From an uncultured Clostridia bacterium (GTDB lineage: Bacteria > Bacillota > Clostridia > Christensenellales > UBA1242), in assembly GCA_934754475.1 (NCBI GenBank), contig CAKVHV010000001.1:62001-126000 (forward strand): 64,000 nucleotides of DNA. The letters are read 5' to 3'. The translations under genes and the position numbers were made by a program. Each line of letters opens with the position of its first letter. Positions within the stretch are counted from its first letter, which is position 1. Positions 49,704 through 58,705 of this stretch are shown piece by piece. The notes under the pieces were generated by a model. That model was not told the DNA's origin. It saw nothing but the letters and a program-made list of their open reading frames with translations, and ran no database searches.

Positions 49704-50306
49704 TTGAAAAATAAATTAAATAATTCAGATTTAACTAATTTAAAGTCAATAGGTGAAAATAATGTCATCATTAATACTGTTTTTGACGGAGAAGATATAG
49801 TTATTGGCAATAACTGTACAATTAAAAATTGCATCATAAAAAGTGGTTCGCATATTACAGATAGTTATTTGGAAGAATCTAATATTGGAAGCAATGTTAG
49901 TATTGGACCATATTCTCACATAAGACCAAATTGTACTATCGGGGATAATTGCAAGATTGGAAACTTTGTAGAGATTAAAAATAGTACAATTGGTGCAAAT
50001 ACAAAGGCAAATCACTTGGCTTATATTGGAGATGCAATTATTGGAAAAAACGTAAATATTGGTTGCGGTGTTATCTTTTGTAATTACAACGGAGTTGAAA
50101 AGAATATTTCGATTGTTGGAGATAATTGTTTTGTGGGTTCAAATTCCAATATTATAGCGCCAATTAAAATTGCACATGATACTTATATTTGTGCAGGGAC
50201 TACTGTAACCAAAAATTCGGATAGTGGAGATTTTGTAATCGGAAGAGTTAATGCTGAAACAAAACCTAACTATTCATATTATTTAAAAACCAAGACTAAA
50301 AAATAG
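49704..50306 (+). CDS. GlmU C-terminal-domain-like hexapeptide acyltransferase
   Basis: 200-residue left-handed beta-helix protein. The core (GPYSHIRPNCTIGDNCKIGNFVEIKN, KANHLAYIGDAIIGKNVNIGCG, CNYNGVEK, VGDNCFVGSNSNIIAPI) closely follows the acetyltransferase half of GlmU, which makes GlcNAc-1-phosphate. The N-terminal uridylyltransferase half is missing. The start is TTG 49704 preceded by TTGGGGGGA. Either the two GlmU activities are split between genes here, or this is a paralogue acting on another sugar. It precedes the RlmD-type gene after 32 bases. Confidence 0.82.
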   Translation: MKNKLNNSDLTNLKSIGENNVIINTVFDGEDIVIGNNCTIKNCIIKSGSHITDSYLEESNIGSNVSIGPYSHIRPNCTIGDNCKIGNFVEIKNSTIGANTKANHLAYIGDAIIGKNVNIGCGVIFCNYNGVEKNISIVGDNCFVGSNSNIIAPIKIAHDTYICAGTTVTKNSDSGDFVIGRVNAETKPNYSYYLKTKTKK

Positions 50307-50338
50307 ATTTTTTTGTAAATCTATGTTATTATAAAACT

Positions 50339-51655
50339 ATGCAAGTAGACATAGTTAGATTAGGAATTAATGGCGAAGGTATTTTTTATGTGCCTAGTGG
50401 AGACGACAAAGACAAAATTGGCTTTGTCGATTTTGCATTGCCAGGTGAGACTTGTGATGTGACAATTACAAATAACAAAACTAGATTTTGTAATGCCAAA
50501 CTGAATGAAGTCTTGACTAAATCTACAAGTAGAACAAATCCAAAGTGTCCATATTTTTTTGAGTGTGGTGGTTGCGATTTGCAACATATGGATGATTCGT
50601 TACAATTAGAATTTAAGTTGCATAAAGTCAAAGACGCTATTTCAAAAGTGGATAAGAATTTTTCGGATGTTCAGTTAATCTCAAAAAATAAATTTGAATA
50701 TCGCAATAAGATGACATTCCCTTTCGTTTATTGTCAAGATGAAATTAAAATTGGAATGTTCAAAAAAAGTTCGCACGATGTGATTGAAATTAAAGATTGT
50801 CTAATTTCAAAAAAGGGAATAATCAAGGTTTTAAACTTTTCACAAAAATATTTTAAGGAAAACTCCAAATTATTTTCGGATACTTCCAAACTTGGTTTTT
50901 TGAAATATTTGGTTATAAGAGAAGTGGATGACAAACTCTTGGTTACAATTGTCGCAAGCAAAAAAATTAATTTGTCTGACTATTATCAAAAATTAAATAA
51001 TACAGTTAATACTCAAGGCTTGTCTTTACTCGTTAGTGATAATTCCAAAGATATAATGTCGGGAAAATACTTTGAATTGTATGGAAAAAATTCGATTGAT
51101 ACTAGTGAATTTGGAATTAATTACAGCATCAATAATTTGTCATTTTTGCAAGTAAACGATATAATAAAAAAAGAACTCTATATGGAAGTTATCAAAAACA
51201 TTGGGACAAGCAATGTAATTGATGCGTTTAGTGGTGCGGGGCTTATGTCTGCTATAATTGCAAAGGACAAAAATGTAATTGGAATTGAAATAAATAAGTT
51301 TGCATCCAGTATCGCTCAAAAATTGAAGGTGACTAATAATATTACGACTCTTACAAATATTTGTGGTGATGCAAACGAAAAGATTAGGGAAGTTTCAAAA
51401 GATTTGGGCGATTACACATTGATTCTTGACCCCGCTAGAAGTGGCTGTGGCGAAAAATTGCTACAATTTTTGAAGGATGAAAATAATAATCTTCCAAAAC
51501 GAATTATTTATGTTTCTTGTAATTTGGCAACTCTTGAAAGAGACTTGAAGTACATGATAAATAATTTTACAATTAATAGCGTCAAAGGATTCGACATGTT
51601 TCCACAAACCAAACATATTGAAAGCTTGGTGGTTTTAGATAAAATTCAAAAATAA
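50339..51655 (+). CDS. rlmD: 23S rRNA (uracil-C5)-methyltransferase, RlmD/RlmCD type
   Basis: 438-residue SAM-dependent RNA methyltransferase of the TrmA/RumA family. A TRAM-like domain opens the protein, followed by an Fe-S cluster motif CPYFFECGGCDLQH. The SAM-binding segment is NVIDAFSGAGLMS, and the catalytic motifs are LDPARSGCG and YVSCNLATLERDL, where Cys attacks uracil C6. Which uridine is modified cannot be told. No clear ribosome binding site precedes ATG 50339, and a small inverted repeat ATAGATTT/AAATCTAT spans the gap to the previous gene. Confidence 0.92.
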   Translation: MQVDIVRLGINGEGIFYVPSGDDKDKIGFVDFALPGETCDVTITNNKTRFCNAKLNEVLTKSTSRTNPKCPYFFECGGCDLQHMDDSLQLEFKLHKVKDAISKVDKNFSDVQLISKNKFEYRNKMTFPFVYCQDEIKIGMFKKSSHDVIEIKDCLISKKGIIKVLNFSQKYFKENSKLFSDTSKLGFLKYLVIREVDDKLLVTIVASKKINLSDYYQKLNNTVNTQGLSLLVSDNSKDIMSGKYFELYGKNSIDTSEFGINYSINNLSFLQVNDIIKKELYMEVIKNIGTSNVIDAFSGAGLMSAIIAKDKNVIGIEINKFASSIAQKLKVTNNITTLTNICGDANEKIREVSKDLGDYTLILDPARSGCGEKLLQFLKDENNNLPKRIIYVSCNLATLERDLKYMINNFTINSVKGFDMFPQTKHIESLVVLDKIQK

Positions 51656-51733
51656 TTTAATAATCGTGATACAAGGTTATTTTAAGATTTTGTAATATAA
51701 TAGAAAGGTGTTATAATAATCATAGGAGAAAGT

Positions 51734-52702
51734 ATGAAAAAGATTAATTTTGCAATTGAACTTGGAAGCAACATGACATCTATATACAAGGCTGGTGTAG
51801 GTGTTGTTTTGCATGACAGGTCGGTTGTTGTGACTGGAATTAAGGGAAAACATGAAGTTGCTGTTGCGGTTGGAAATGATGCGTATACTTCGGGAATGGA
51901 GTATAGAAAAATTGTAGATAATGGTCAAATAGATTTTAGTTTGGCTGAAATCTTGCTTGGCGAGTATTTCAAAAAAATAGAAATCACAAAAAGAGACGGA
52001 GTTTTGTTTTTGGTGTCGCTAGATAATATGAAATACGTTTCTGAATTTAAAAACTTGGCTTATGCATTGGGTGTTAATTATGTTGAAGTTTTGCCTTCAA
52101 TTATTGCAACTACATATGGCTTTGAAATTGAAAATTTTAGAAAATCGTTTTTGATTGTAGATATTGGTGTTAACACCGAAATTGCGGTTATAAACAACGG
52201 AAGAATTTTGACAGGAGCGACTGTTTATAATGGCGGAAGCAATATTGATAACAAAATTGCAAAGTTTATCTACGATGAAAAATGTATTGAAATAAGCAAA
52301 GAAAGTGCCGAAAAAGTAAAAAATGAACTTGCTACTTTGCTTCCAAATGATATAAGGTCAATGACTATTGAAGGATTTATAAAAGACACAACTGAGTATT
52401 CAAAAGTAGAAATTAGTAGTAGTGATATTTTTGGAATTGTTGTGTCCGAGTATTCAAATATTGCATCTGCTATTTTGCAAATAATATCTTCACTTGATAG
52501 CGAAGTTAATTTGGATATAAAAAGGCATGGAATATATCTATGCGGAGCTTCGAGTAAAATTGCTGGAATAGAAAAGTTCTTAAAAGTAAAACTTGATTTG
52601 GAGAGTTTTAGATACAAGCCAAACATTGTAACAATGATTGGCGCTGGTCAAATACTTGATGATGAACAAAACATTGAAAAATTAGTCGCTCAAAATTCGT
52701 AG
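51734..52702 (+). CDS. Divergent MreB-like actin homologue
   Basis: 322-residue actin-fold ATPase resembling MreB/Mbl. Phosphate-1 is diverged (FAIELGSNMTSIY), phosphate-2 is FLIVDIGVNTEIAVI followed by VYNGGSNIDNKI, and the adenosine motif is YLCGASSKIAGIEKFL. It lies next to minD, and in Bacillus mreB lies in the same neighbourhood (mreBCD-minCD-spoIVFAB), which supports the call. mreC and mreD are missing here. ATG 51734 follows AGGAG. A terminator separates it from minD. Confidence 0.82.
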   Translation: MKKINFAIELGSNMTSIYKAGVGVVLHDRSVVVTGIKGKHEVAVAVGNDAYTSGMEYRKIVDNGQIDFSLAEILLGEYFKKIEITKRDGVLFLVSLDNMKYVSEFKNLAYALGVNYVEVLPSIIATTYGFEIENFRKSFLIVDIGVNTEIAVINNGRILTGATVYNGGSNIDNKIAKFIYDEKCIEISKESAEKVKNELATLLPNDIRSMTIEGFIKDTTEYSKVEISSSDIFGIVVSEYSNIASAILQIISSLDSEVNLDIKRHGIYLCGASSKIAGIEKFLKVKLDLESFRYKPNIVTMIGAGQILDDEQNIEKLVAQNS

Positions 52703-52763
52703 AGTAAAAGTTTTGTATATAAATAATTATTTTTGATATTTAATGTCGATAGTAGCAAAATTT

Positions 52764-52800
52764 AAAAGTAAAGAAATTTAATTGTCTTTACTTTTTTTTT
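52764..52800 (+). terminator. Rho-independent terminator
   Basis: AAAAGTAAAGA (52764-52774) pairs perfectly with TCTTTACTTTT (52785-52795), with T continuing to 52800. Confidence 0.92.
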
Positions 52801-52844
52801 CAAAAATTATTGAATATACTAAAGTCTTAATTTTGGGTGAGTAT

Positions 52845-53633
52845 ATGGCGAGAAAGATTTGTGTAACAAGTGGCAAAGGCGGGGTTGGAAAAACTACTAT
52901 TGTTGCGTCATTAGGGATGACACTAGCCAAAAATGGCTACAAAACCTTGCTTATAGATATGGATTTTGGACTCAATAACCTGGATGTAATAATGGGAATA
53001 GAAAACAAAATTGTCTATGACGTAATTGATGTTTTGGAAGGAAAATGCCAGCCAAAACAGGCATTGATTCAAGATTTTTTGGAAAGCAACTTGTTTATAT
53101 TTCCAAGCACTCATGGATTTTCGAAAGTTAGATTTGGTGCAAGAGAATTATCTAACATTATAATGCAACTTGATAGTTATTTCGATTATGTTTTGATAGA
53201 TTGTCCGGCGGGAATTGATGGTGGTTTTAGACGTGCTGTCGATTCGGCTGATGAATATATTGTTGTGACTACTCCACACTTGTCAGCCATTAGAGATGCT
53301 GACAAAATTATTAATGTACTCAAAACCAAGCATGTGCCATATCTAATTGTTAATAGGGTTAGGGGTGATTTGGTTTTGGATTCAAAAATGCTTAGTGTAA
53401 GTACTATTGCTGAAAGTCTAAGTGCCAAACTCTTGGGCGTTATTCCCGAAGATGATAGTGTGACTCTTCAGTCTTTGTCTGCGGGAGCTTTTGAAAGTGA
53501 CGCACCTATTCAAATTTCAATGAATATGATTGTTAAAAACTTAAGCGGGGTTGACAACAAAATTTTTGATTGTACAAAAAAGTATCAGGGATTTTTTGGC
53601 TCAATTAGAAAAAAATTAAGGGGTAAGGTATGA
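52845..53633 (+). CDS. minD: Septum site-determining protein MinD
   Basis: 262-residue ParA/MinD-type ATPase that positions the division site. The deviant Walker A is SGKGGVGKTTIVAS, the switch I region has DMDFGLNNLD, and Walker B is YVLIDCPAGID. The C-terminal amphipathic membrane-targeting helix FFGSIRKKLRGKV is present. ATG 52845 is chosen over the upstream in-frame start because MARKICVTSGKGG is the normal N-terminus. It overlaps minE by four bases. minC is absent from this locus. Confidence 0.96.
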   Translation: MARKICVTSGKGGVGKTTIVASLGMTLAKNGYKTLLIDMDFGLNNLDVIMGIENKIVYDVIDVLEGKCQPKQALIQDFLESNLFIFPSTHGFSKVRFGARELSNIIMQLDSYFDYVLIDCPAGIDGGFRRAVDSADEYIVVTTPHLSAIRDADKIINVLKTKHVPYLIVNRVRGDLVLDSKMLSVSTIAESLSAKLLGVIPEDDSVTLQSLSAGAFESDAPIQISMNMIVKNLSGVDNKIFDCTKKYQGFFGSIRKKLRGKV

Positions 53634-53866
53634 GAGATTTGGCTAATTTGGAAAATAGATTAAAAAATATTATTGTCGCTGACAAAAAAGAAAATCCAGA
53701 TAAAATAGAAAGACTTCTAAAATCTGAAATTATTAATGTTCTCAAAAATTATTTTGAAATAACTAGTGAAGATGTGAGTCTTAGTATTTTAATTAATGAC
53801 GATGGAAAATATGATTTGCAAATCAATGCAATTTCGGGGTTTTTAAAAATTGCTCATACGTTTTAA
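53630..53866 (+). CDS. minE: Cell division topological specificity factor MinE
   Basis: 78-residue protein that stimulates MinD ATPase. The N-terminal helix contains LENRLKNIIVADKKE, corresponding to the MinD-binding region, and the C-terminal part has the dimerising beta and alpha elements (ILINDDGKYDLQINAI). It overlaps minD by four bases (ATGA). MinE with MinD implies pole-to-pole oscillation, unlike the DivIVA-based system of Bacillus. Confidence 0.88.
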   Translation: MRDLANLENRLKNIIVADKKENPDKIERLLKSEIINVLKNYFEITSEDVSLSILINDDGKYDLQINAISGFLKIAHTF

Positions 53867-53878
53867 ATTTATATTTGT

Positions 53879-53906
53879 AATATAAGTCTGTGGACAAGCA
53901 TATACT
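53879..53906 (+). promoter_or_regulatory. Putative sigma-E promoter of spoIVFA-spoIVFB
   Basis: AATATA (53879-53884), 14 bp spacer, CATATACT (53899-53906), close to the sigma-E pattern. Transcription would start near 53913, next to the first possible start codon, so a later in-frame ATG (53927) may be the true start. Confidence 0.5.
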
Positions 53907-53911
53907 CTAAT

Positions 53912-54517
53912 ATGGAAAATAAAGTAATGATTTTGTCTATGACAAAAAATGAAATTGTAATAAAATGCAAAAAGAAAAGCAATCACAAAACTATAATCCC
54001 TTTTGTAATAGTTTCGTTATTTTTGGTGTGCTTCGCAACTAATAATACGTTGTTTCAAAGTATCAAAACAGATATTATAAAAGTGTTAAATCCCGTAAGT
54101 TCACTTTATAGCGATAATAGTGGAGTTGTGTTTACAAATGCTAATGTAATGGAAAAGGATACTTTGAATTTAATCTTGCCAATAAAAGGTGGCATTTATG
54201 AAATATTAATGGACGGAACTATTAAATTTACGGTGGGGAATTCTATAATGGTGTCCGCTTGTGAGAGTGGCATGATTTTGAGTGTGACAAAAAGTACTGA
54301 CGGGGTTAAATGTATTTCCATTAAACACAACAATAATATAGAAACTAGAATTGAAAATGTTGAAATCGTTGGTGTAAAAGAAAATGATATAGTTAAGTCT
54401 GGTCAAGACATCGCTACATCAAAAACTGGAAGTAATGTGTATCTCAAAATTTTTCAAAATGACACTCAAATAAGTAATCTAAAAATAAGTAAAAGTAAAA
54501 TCATATGGGAAAGTTAA
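53912..54517 (+). CDS. spoIVFA: SpoIVFA-like LytM-fold regulator of the sigma-K protease
   Basis: 201-residue protein with one transmembrane segment at about residues 28-45. The outer C-terminal half has the M23/LytM fold pattern (GIYEILMDGTIKFTVGNSIMV, GVKCISIKHNNNIETRIENV, VKSGQDIATSKTGSNVYLKI), but the catalytic His/Asp set is not intact. This is the layout of SpoIVFA, which holds SpoIVFB inactive in the mother-cell membrane. It overlaps the next gene by 13 bases and follows the min genes, exactly as in Bacillus. The start may be ATG 53927 rather than 53912. Confidence 0.8.
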   Translation: MENKVMILSMTKNEIVIKCKKKSNHKTIIPFVIVSLFLVCFATNNTLFQSIKTDIIKVLNPVSSLYSDNSGVVFTNANVMEKDTLNLILPIKGGIYEILMDGTIKFTVGNSIMVSACESGMILSVTKSTDGVKCISIKHNNNIETRIENVEIVGVKENDIVKSGQDIATSKTGSNVYLKIFQNDTQISNLKISKSKIIWES

Positions 54518-55284
54518 AAATTAAATTTCATCCACTTTTTGCTCTGTATGTTTTTGTGTGTATTTACTTTAATTGGTTTAACAAAATTTTCTATTATGTA
54601 ATAGTTGTAACATTGCATGAATATGGGCATTACTTTTGTGCAAAACATTATGGCTATCAAATGGATTCAATTATCTATTCGCTGAGCGGTGCTGGAATAA
54701 CTACAAATTCAAGTTTTAAAAGTAAGCATGATATTATCATCTCGCTTTGTGGCCCACTTGTGAATTTAATTTTGATTATTGTTACAATTTGTTTGTGGTG
54801 GATATTTCCATTATCTTATCTTTATACATATGATTTTTTGATTTGTAATATTGTTGTAATGATATTCAATTTGTTGCCTTTGTATCCACTTGATGGTGGG
54901 AGAATAATTGTTTCCATTCTTTGTCTTAAGGGCAAGGATAGAAATAAGTGTCTTAGAATAAATAAAATAGTTTGTCTGACTTTTGGAATGATATTTTTAG
55001 TTTTGTTTTTAATATCTTTATTTTTTAAAACCAACTATAATTTACTAATAACAAGTACGTTTTTGACAATAAACTCCATAACATCTGACAAAAACAAATA
55101 TTTTGACAAAGTTAAGAGTTTAAATAAAAAATATGATAAACCGCTTGAAGTTAAGGTGTTCAAAGTATCGACGAGCAACAAAAAAGAACTAGTCAAGTAT
55201 CTAAATCCACATTATTTTTCGGTTTTCAAAAATGAATTTGATGGCAAAACTGAGACAATTAATGAGACCGATTTGTTTGATTAA
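54505..55284 (+). CDS. spoIVFB: Stage IV sporulation intramembrane protease SpoIVFB
   Basis: 259-residue M50 site-2 metalloprotease that cleaves pro-sigma-K. The zinc motif HEYGH is in the first hydrophobic region and the third ligand is in YPLDGGR. Several transmembrane segments span about residues 8-195, followed by a cytosolic C-terminal tail. In the family this tail is a CBS domain; here it is short (about 60 residues) and no CBS motif is obvious. ATG 54505 lies within the end of spoIVFA. The order spoIVFA-spoIVFB is conserved in spore formers. Confidence 0.9.
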   Translation: MGKLKIKFHPLFALYVFVCIYFNWFNKIFYYVIVVTLHEYGHYFCAKHYGYQMDSIIYSLSGAGITTNSSFKSKHDIIISLCGPLVNLILIIVTICLWWIFPLSYLYTYDFLICNIVVMIFNLLPLYPLDGGRIIVSILCLKGKDRNKCLRINKIVCLTFGMIFLVLFLISLFFKTNYNLLITSTFLTINSITSDKNKYFDKVKSLNKKYDKPLEVKVFKVSTSNKKELVKYLNPHYFSVFKNEFDGKTETINETDLFD

Positions 55285-55314
55285 AATATAAATTCTGATT
55301 AAAAGTTTAGATGT

Positions 55315-55357
55315 AAATATAGTCTTAAATTGATTAAATTTGGACTATATTTTTTTG
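55315..55357 (+). terminator. Rho-independent terminator
   Basis: AAATATAGTC (55315-55324) pairs with GACTATATTT (55343-55352), followed by T. Confidence 0.88.
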
Positions 55358-55368
55358 GCAAAAAGTCT

Positions 55369-55396
55369 TTGAAAATGTGGATAATTATTGTATACT
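55369..55396 (+). promoter_or_regulatory. Putative sigma-A promoter of comEC-holA
   Basis: TTGAAA (55369-55374), 16 bp spacer, TATACT (55391-55396), about 36 bases before the comEC start. Confidence 0.6.
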
Positions 55397-55432
55397 AATA
55401 TAGATATTATTTAGTACTAATTGGGACAAAAG

Positions 55433-57634
55433 ATGACAAACAAAAGAATCGTAAACATTAGAATAACTTTTGTAGCATTTATCGGGCTTATGCTCGGTAT
55501 TCTTTTTGGTTTCAATTGGTATCTACAAACAATACAAACTGCACTTGCGTTTGTGCTACTCATTGGTGTAATACTACTTTGTGTTGCTGTCATTATTTAT
55601 GCAAGAAAAACAAAAGCATATAATGAAAAATTAGAATACCGAAAGAACATAAGTAAAATTTTGTTAGTGTCTAGTATTGCTTTCTTTGTGACTTTTATTT
55701 TAGGAACGATAAGTATCATTTTCCCAGTTAGCAAAGCAACTAATATTAGAGACTTTTATGGAACGGTTAAAGTTGGTGGTGTTGTTTGTGATAACGTAAT
55801 TACTAGCGATACATCAACTAAGTTTATAATTAAAAATGCTGTAGTTGACACTGGTGAAGAACAAGTTAAGGTTGATTATAAAATTGTAGTGTACACCACA
55901 AAAAACTTTGTAGTGAGTTTGGGTGATTATATTGAATTTGAGAGTGAACTTGAGTCATATCATTTGAATACTTCCAAAAGTTCAAGTATTTTTCAAGGTG
56001 TTGGATATTCTTGTTATGTAGGGGTAGACAAATTTGAAGTTGAAGCGGGGAAACAAAGTTTCAAAGACATAATCAAAAATTCGACTTATCAAAATTTAAT
56101 AAGTAATCTAAACTACGATAATGCAAATATTTCGTATGCAATTTTGTTCGGTGACAAGCAGGGGCTAAGTCAAGACTTGTCAGACATGTTTAGTTATGCA
56201 GGAATATCTCATATTCTAGCAGTATCGGGTTTGCATATCGGTGTGCTTGTCTCAGCAATTATGTTTATACTCAAGAAAATCAAAATGAACAAGTTTGTAA
56301 GACTTGGCATACTTTCTGCAATTCTTATATTTTATTCGTACTTATGCTCATTCACTCCGTCTGTGTGTAGAGCGAGTATAATGGCGATTGTCCTATCTCT
56401 TTGTGACATATATCTAATTGAGTATGATAGTCTAAGCTCTCTTAGTATAGCGGGTCTAATTATACTTGCATTTAATCCGTTTGCACTTTTTACTGTTTCA
56501 TTTCAATTATCTTTTTTGTGTATATTTGCTATTATTTCTCTTGCACCAACACTTTCAAAGATGCTTGAAAAAATTAAACTTCCAAAAGTTCTTGCTAGTT
56601 CGCTTGCACTTAGTATTGCAACTAATCTAGCAATCTTGCCAGTCGGTTTTAATAATTTTGCAAAGGTTAGTTTGCTTGGAATAATTACAAACATTTTTGT
56701 TCTTCCAATTTTTAGCATAACTTATGTTTTGCTTTTTGGTGTTGCTTTTTTGAGTTTGATTTTGCCTTTTATGGGATTTTTACTCAAAGTTCCCGAATTA
56801 TTTTTGCATATAATCAAAACAATTGCTGACTATGTTTCAAATATAAAATTTGGCATATTCAAAATTTTTTATGTAAGTTTTTGGACTTTGACATTGATTT
56901 TGATTATATCTATAATCCTTCACTTTTTCATGATAAAAAAGTATATTAAATTTGGACTATCTTTTGTGCTAACAGCACTTTTGATAACGCTATTTGTAAT
57001 GTCATCAATTCCAAATAATTATAGTAATGAAAATTTGATTTTTGTACAGAATTACAAAGGAAATGTTTGTTATTACGTTGAAGACAATGTTGTAACTCTC
57101 ATTGGTTCAAATATTAAAAATAATAGAGTGGTGACTGAATTAAAACATTTGAATATCAAAAATATTGATAATATAATTGCTTATGATTTACAACTAAATG
57201 CACTAAATAATCTAGTAGAAATTTGTAATGATAATAATGTCAAAAATGTCTATGTTCCGTCAGATTTTAATTACTCTGAACTATCCAAAAGAATCACTAA
57301 TATTAATATATTTGAGTTGAATGTAGAAGTAGGCTCACTCAGACTTGAAACTATTCATTATGATGGATATATTATTGCTGTTTATTTAAAAACAAATTTG
57401 GGAACAGTGCTTATTCCTGAAATTAAGCCAAACAAAAAAGAAGCACAATATTTAATGGAAAAATTTTCAGAAGTGGATATACTTTATCTAAACAATACTG
57501 AGACAAATCTTGGGGTTTATAATATAGGACACAAACGTCTTATATGTAATAAATCCGACGAGCCGGATGTAATTAGTCTTGACAAAATTAGTTTTTATAT
57601 ATTAAATAAAGATAAAGAAGGATTCGCATTATGA
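55433..57634 (+). CDS. comEC: ComEC/Rec2-family DNA channel protein
   Basis: 733-residue polytopic membrane protein related to the DNA-uptake channel ComEC. An N-terminal membrane region is followed by an OB-like DUF4131 part, then the competence domain (ALLFGDKQGLS; GISHILAVSGLHIGVLV; FTPSVCRASIMAI) and more helices. The C-terminal metallo-beta-lactamase-like domain (from about residue 545) lacks the HxHxDH metal motif, so nuclease activity is unlikely. ATG 55433 is preferred to TTG 55421. It overlaps holA by four bases. Confidence 0.9.
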   Translation: MTNKRIVNIRITFVAFIGLMLGILFGFNWYLQTIQTALAFVLLIGVILLCVAVIIYARKTKAYNEKLEYRKNISKILLVSSIAFFVTFILGTISIIFPVSKATNIRDFYGTVKVGGVVCDNVITSDTSTKFIIKNAVVDTGEEQVKVDYKIVVYTTKNFVVSLGDYIEFESELESYHLNTSKSSSIFQGVGYSCYVGVDKFEVEAGKQSFKDIIKNSTYQNLISNLNYDNANISYAILFGDKQGLSQDLSDMFSYAGISHILAVSGLHIGVLVSAIMFILKKIKMNKFVRLGILSAILIFYSYLCSFTPSVCRASIMAIVLSLCDIYLIEYDSLSSLSIAGLIILAFNPFALFTVSFQLSFLCIFAIISLAPTLSKMLEKIKLPKVLASSLALSIATNLAILPVGFNNFAKVSLLGIITNIFVLPIFSITYVLLFGVAFLSLILPFMGFLLKVPELFLHIIKTIADYVSNIKFGIFKIFYVSFWTLTLILIISIILHFFMIKKYIKFGLSFVLTALLITLFVMSSIPNNYSNENLIFVQNYKGNVCYYVEDNVVTLIGSNIKNNRVVTELKHLNIKNIDNIIAYDLQLNALNNLVEICNDNNVKNVYVPSDFNYSELSKRITNINIFELNVEVGSLRLETIHYDGYIIAVYLKTNLGTVLIPEIKPNKKEAQYLMEKFSEVDILYLNNTETNLGVYNIGHKRLICNKSDEPDVISLDKISFYILNKDKEGFAL

Positions 57635-58602
57635 AATTTGAAGAATTAAAAAATAACTTAAAATTAAAAATAGAACCTGCATATTTGCTTGTGGGTGTTG
57701 ATGAGTTTTTGCTCACTTCGGCATATAATCTTATAGTTAAATATTCGGGCATGCAAATGGAAGATTTAAACCTAATTAAATTTGGTGAAGGCGTAATTGA
57801 TATGAAAGATGTCGTTCGAGCCTTGAATACTCTTCCTGTATTTTGCGATAAAAAGATAGTTTATTTGGATATTAGAATGTCAAAACTGAATGAACTCAAA
57901 AATATCAAAGACTTGCAAGAATATCTTGAACATCCAAATATGTCGAGTGTGCTTATTGTTAACTTGGGAAGCAACGACATCAAGTTTGTAGACAAAAATA
58001 TAGAAAATGTTGATTGTAATAGACTTGGAATTAATATTGTATCTTTGAAAATTAAACAAATTGCAAATAAGTCAGGCAAAAATATTTCGGATGAAACTAT
58101 TAAACTTTTGTACGATTATACTTTGGGTGACTTGGCAAAAATTACTGTTGAATTAAATAAACTAATCTCATATGTGGGTGACAAAAATAGCATTGACATA
58201 AGCGATGTAAAAGAATTAGTTACTCCAAGTCTTGAGTATCAAGTATTTGAGTTAACAGATGCACTTGCAAAAAAGAATAGCCTAAGAGTTTATCAAATAA
58301 TAGGCGATATGAAGTCAAAGAAAGACGAGTTTAGAACATTGCCTGCCATAATTTTTTCGCATTTCAGAAGACTATTTATGGTGGCACTTAATCAAGAAAA
58401 AAGTAGATTGGAACTATCAAAACTTCTTGGTGTCAAAGAGTATGCTGTCAAAATGAGCATGCAACAAGCGGGATTGTTTTCCAAGTCGCAACTCAAAAAA
58501 ATTAATGAACTTTTGTCTCAAGTGGATTTTGATTTGAAACAAAGCAATATGAGTATTGATAATGCAGTTGGTCTAATTGTTCTCAAAATTTTGAATATCT
58601 AA
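57631..58602 (+). CDS. holA: DNA polymerase III subunit delta
   Basis: 323-residue clamp-loader subunit. The N-terminal AAA+-like region (PAYLLVGVDEFLL), the LPVFCDKKIVYLDI strand and the C-terminal collar with LGVKEYAVKMSMQQAGLFSKSQLKKINELL are typical of HolA. It opens the sliding clamp together with the delta' and tau subunits. The comEC-holA pair is common in Firmicutes. The start overlaps comEC by four bases. Confidence 0.93.
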   Translation: MKFEELKNNLKLKIEPAYLLVGVDEFLLTSAYNLIVKYSGMQMEDLNLIKFGEGVIDMKDVVRALNTLPVFCDKKIVYLDIRMSKLNELKNIKDLQEYLEHPNMSSVLIVNLGSNDIKFVDKNIENVDCNRLGINIVSLKIKQIANKSGKNISDETIKLLYDYTLGDLAKITVELNKLISYVGDKNSIDISDVKELVTPSLEYQVFELTDALAKKNSLRVYQIIGDMKSKKDEFRTLPAIIFSHFRRLFMVALNQEKSRLELSKLLGVKEYAVKMSMQQAGLFSKSQLKKINELLSQVDFDLKQSNMSIDNAVGLIVLKILNI

Positions 58603-58705
58603 TATTTAAAAATCAGCAATTAAAAACATTATTATTAATTTTTATATGTGTATTTTGATTTGCTATTTAAAAAAAGATTTTATATAATAAAAATATAGGA
58701 GATTT

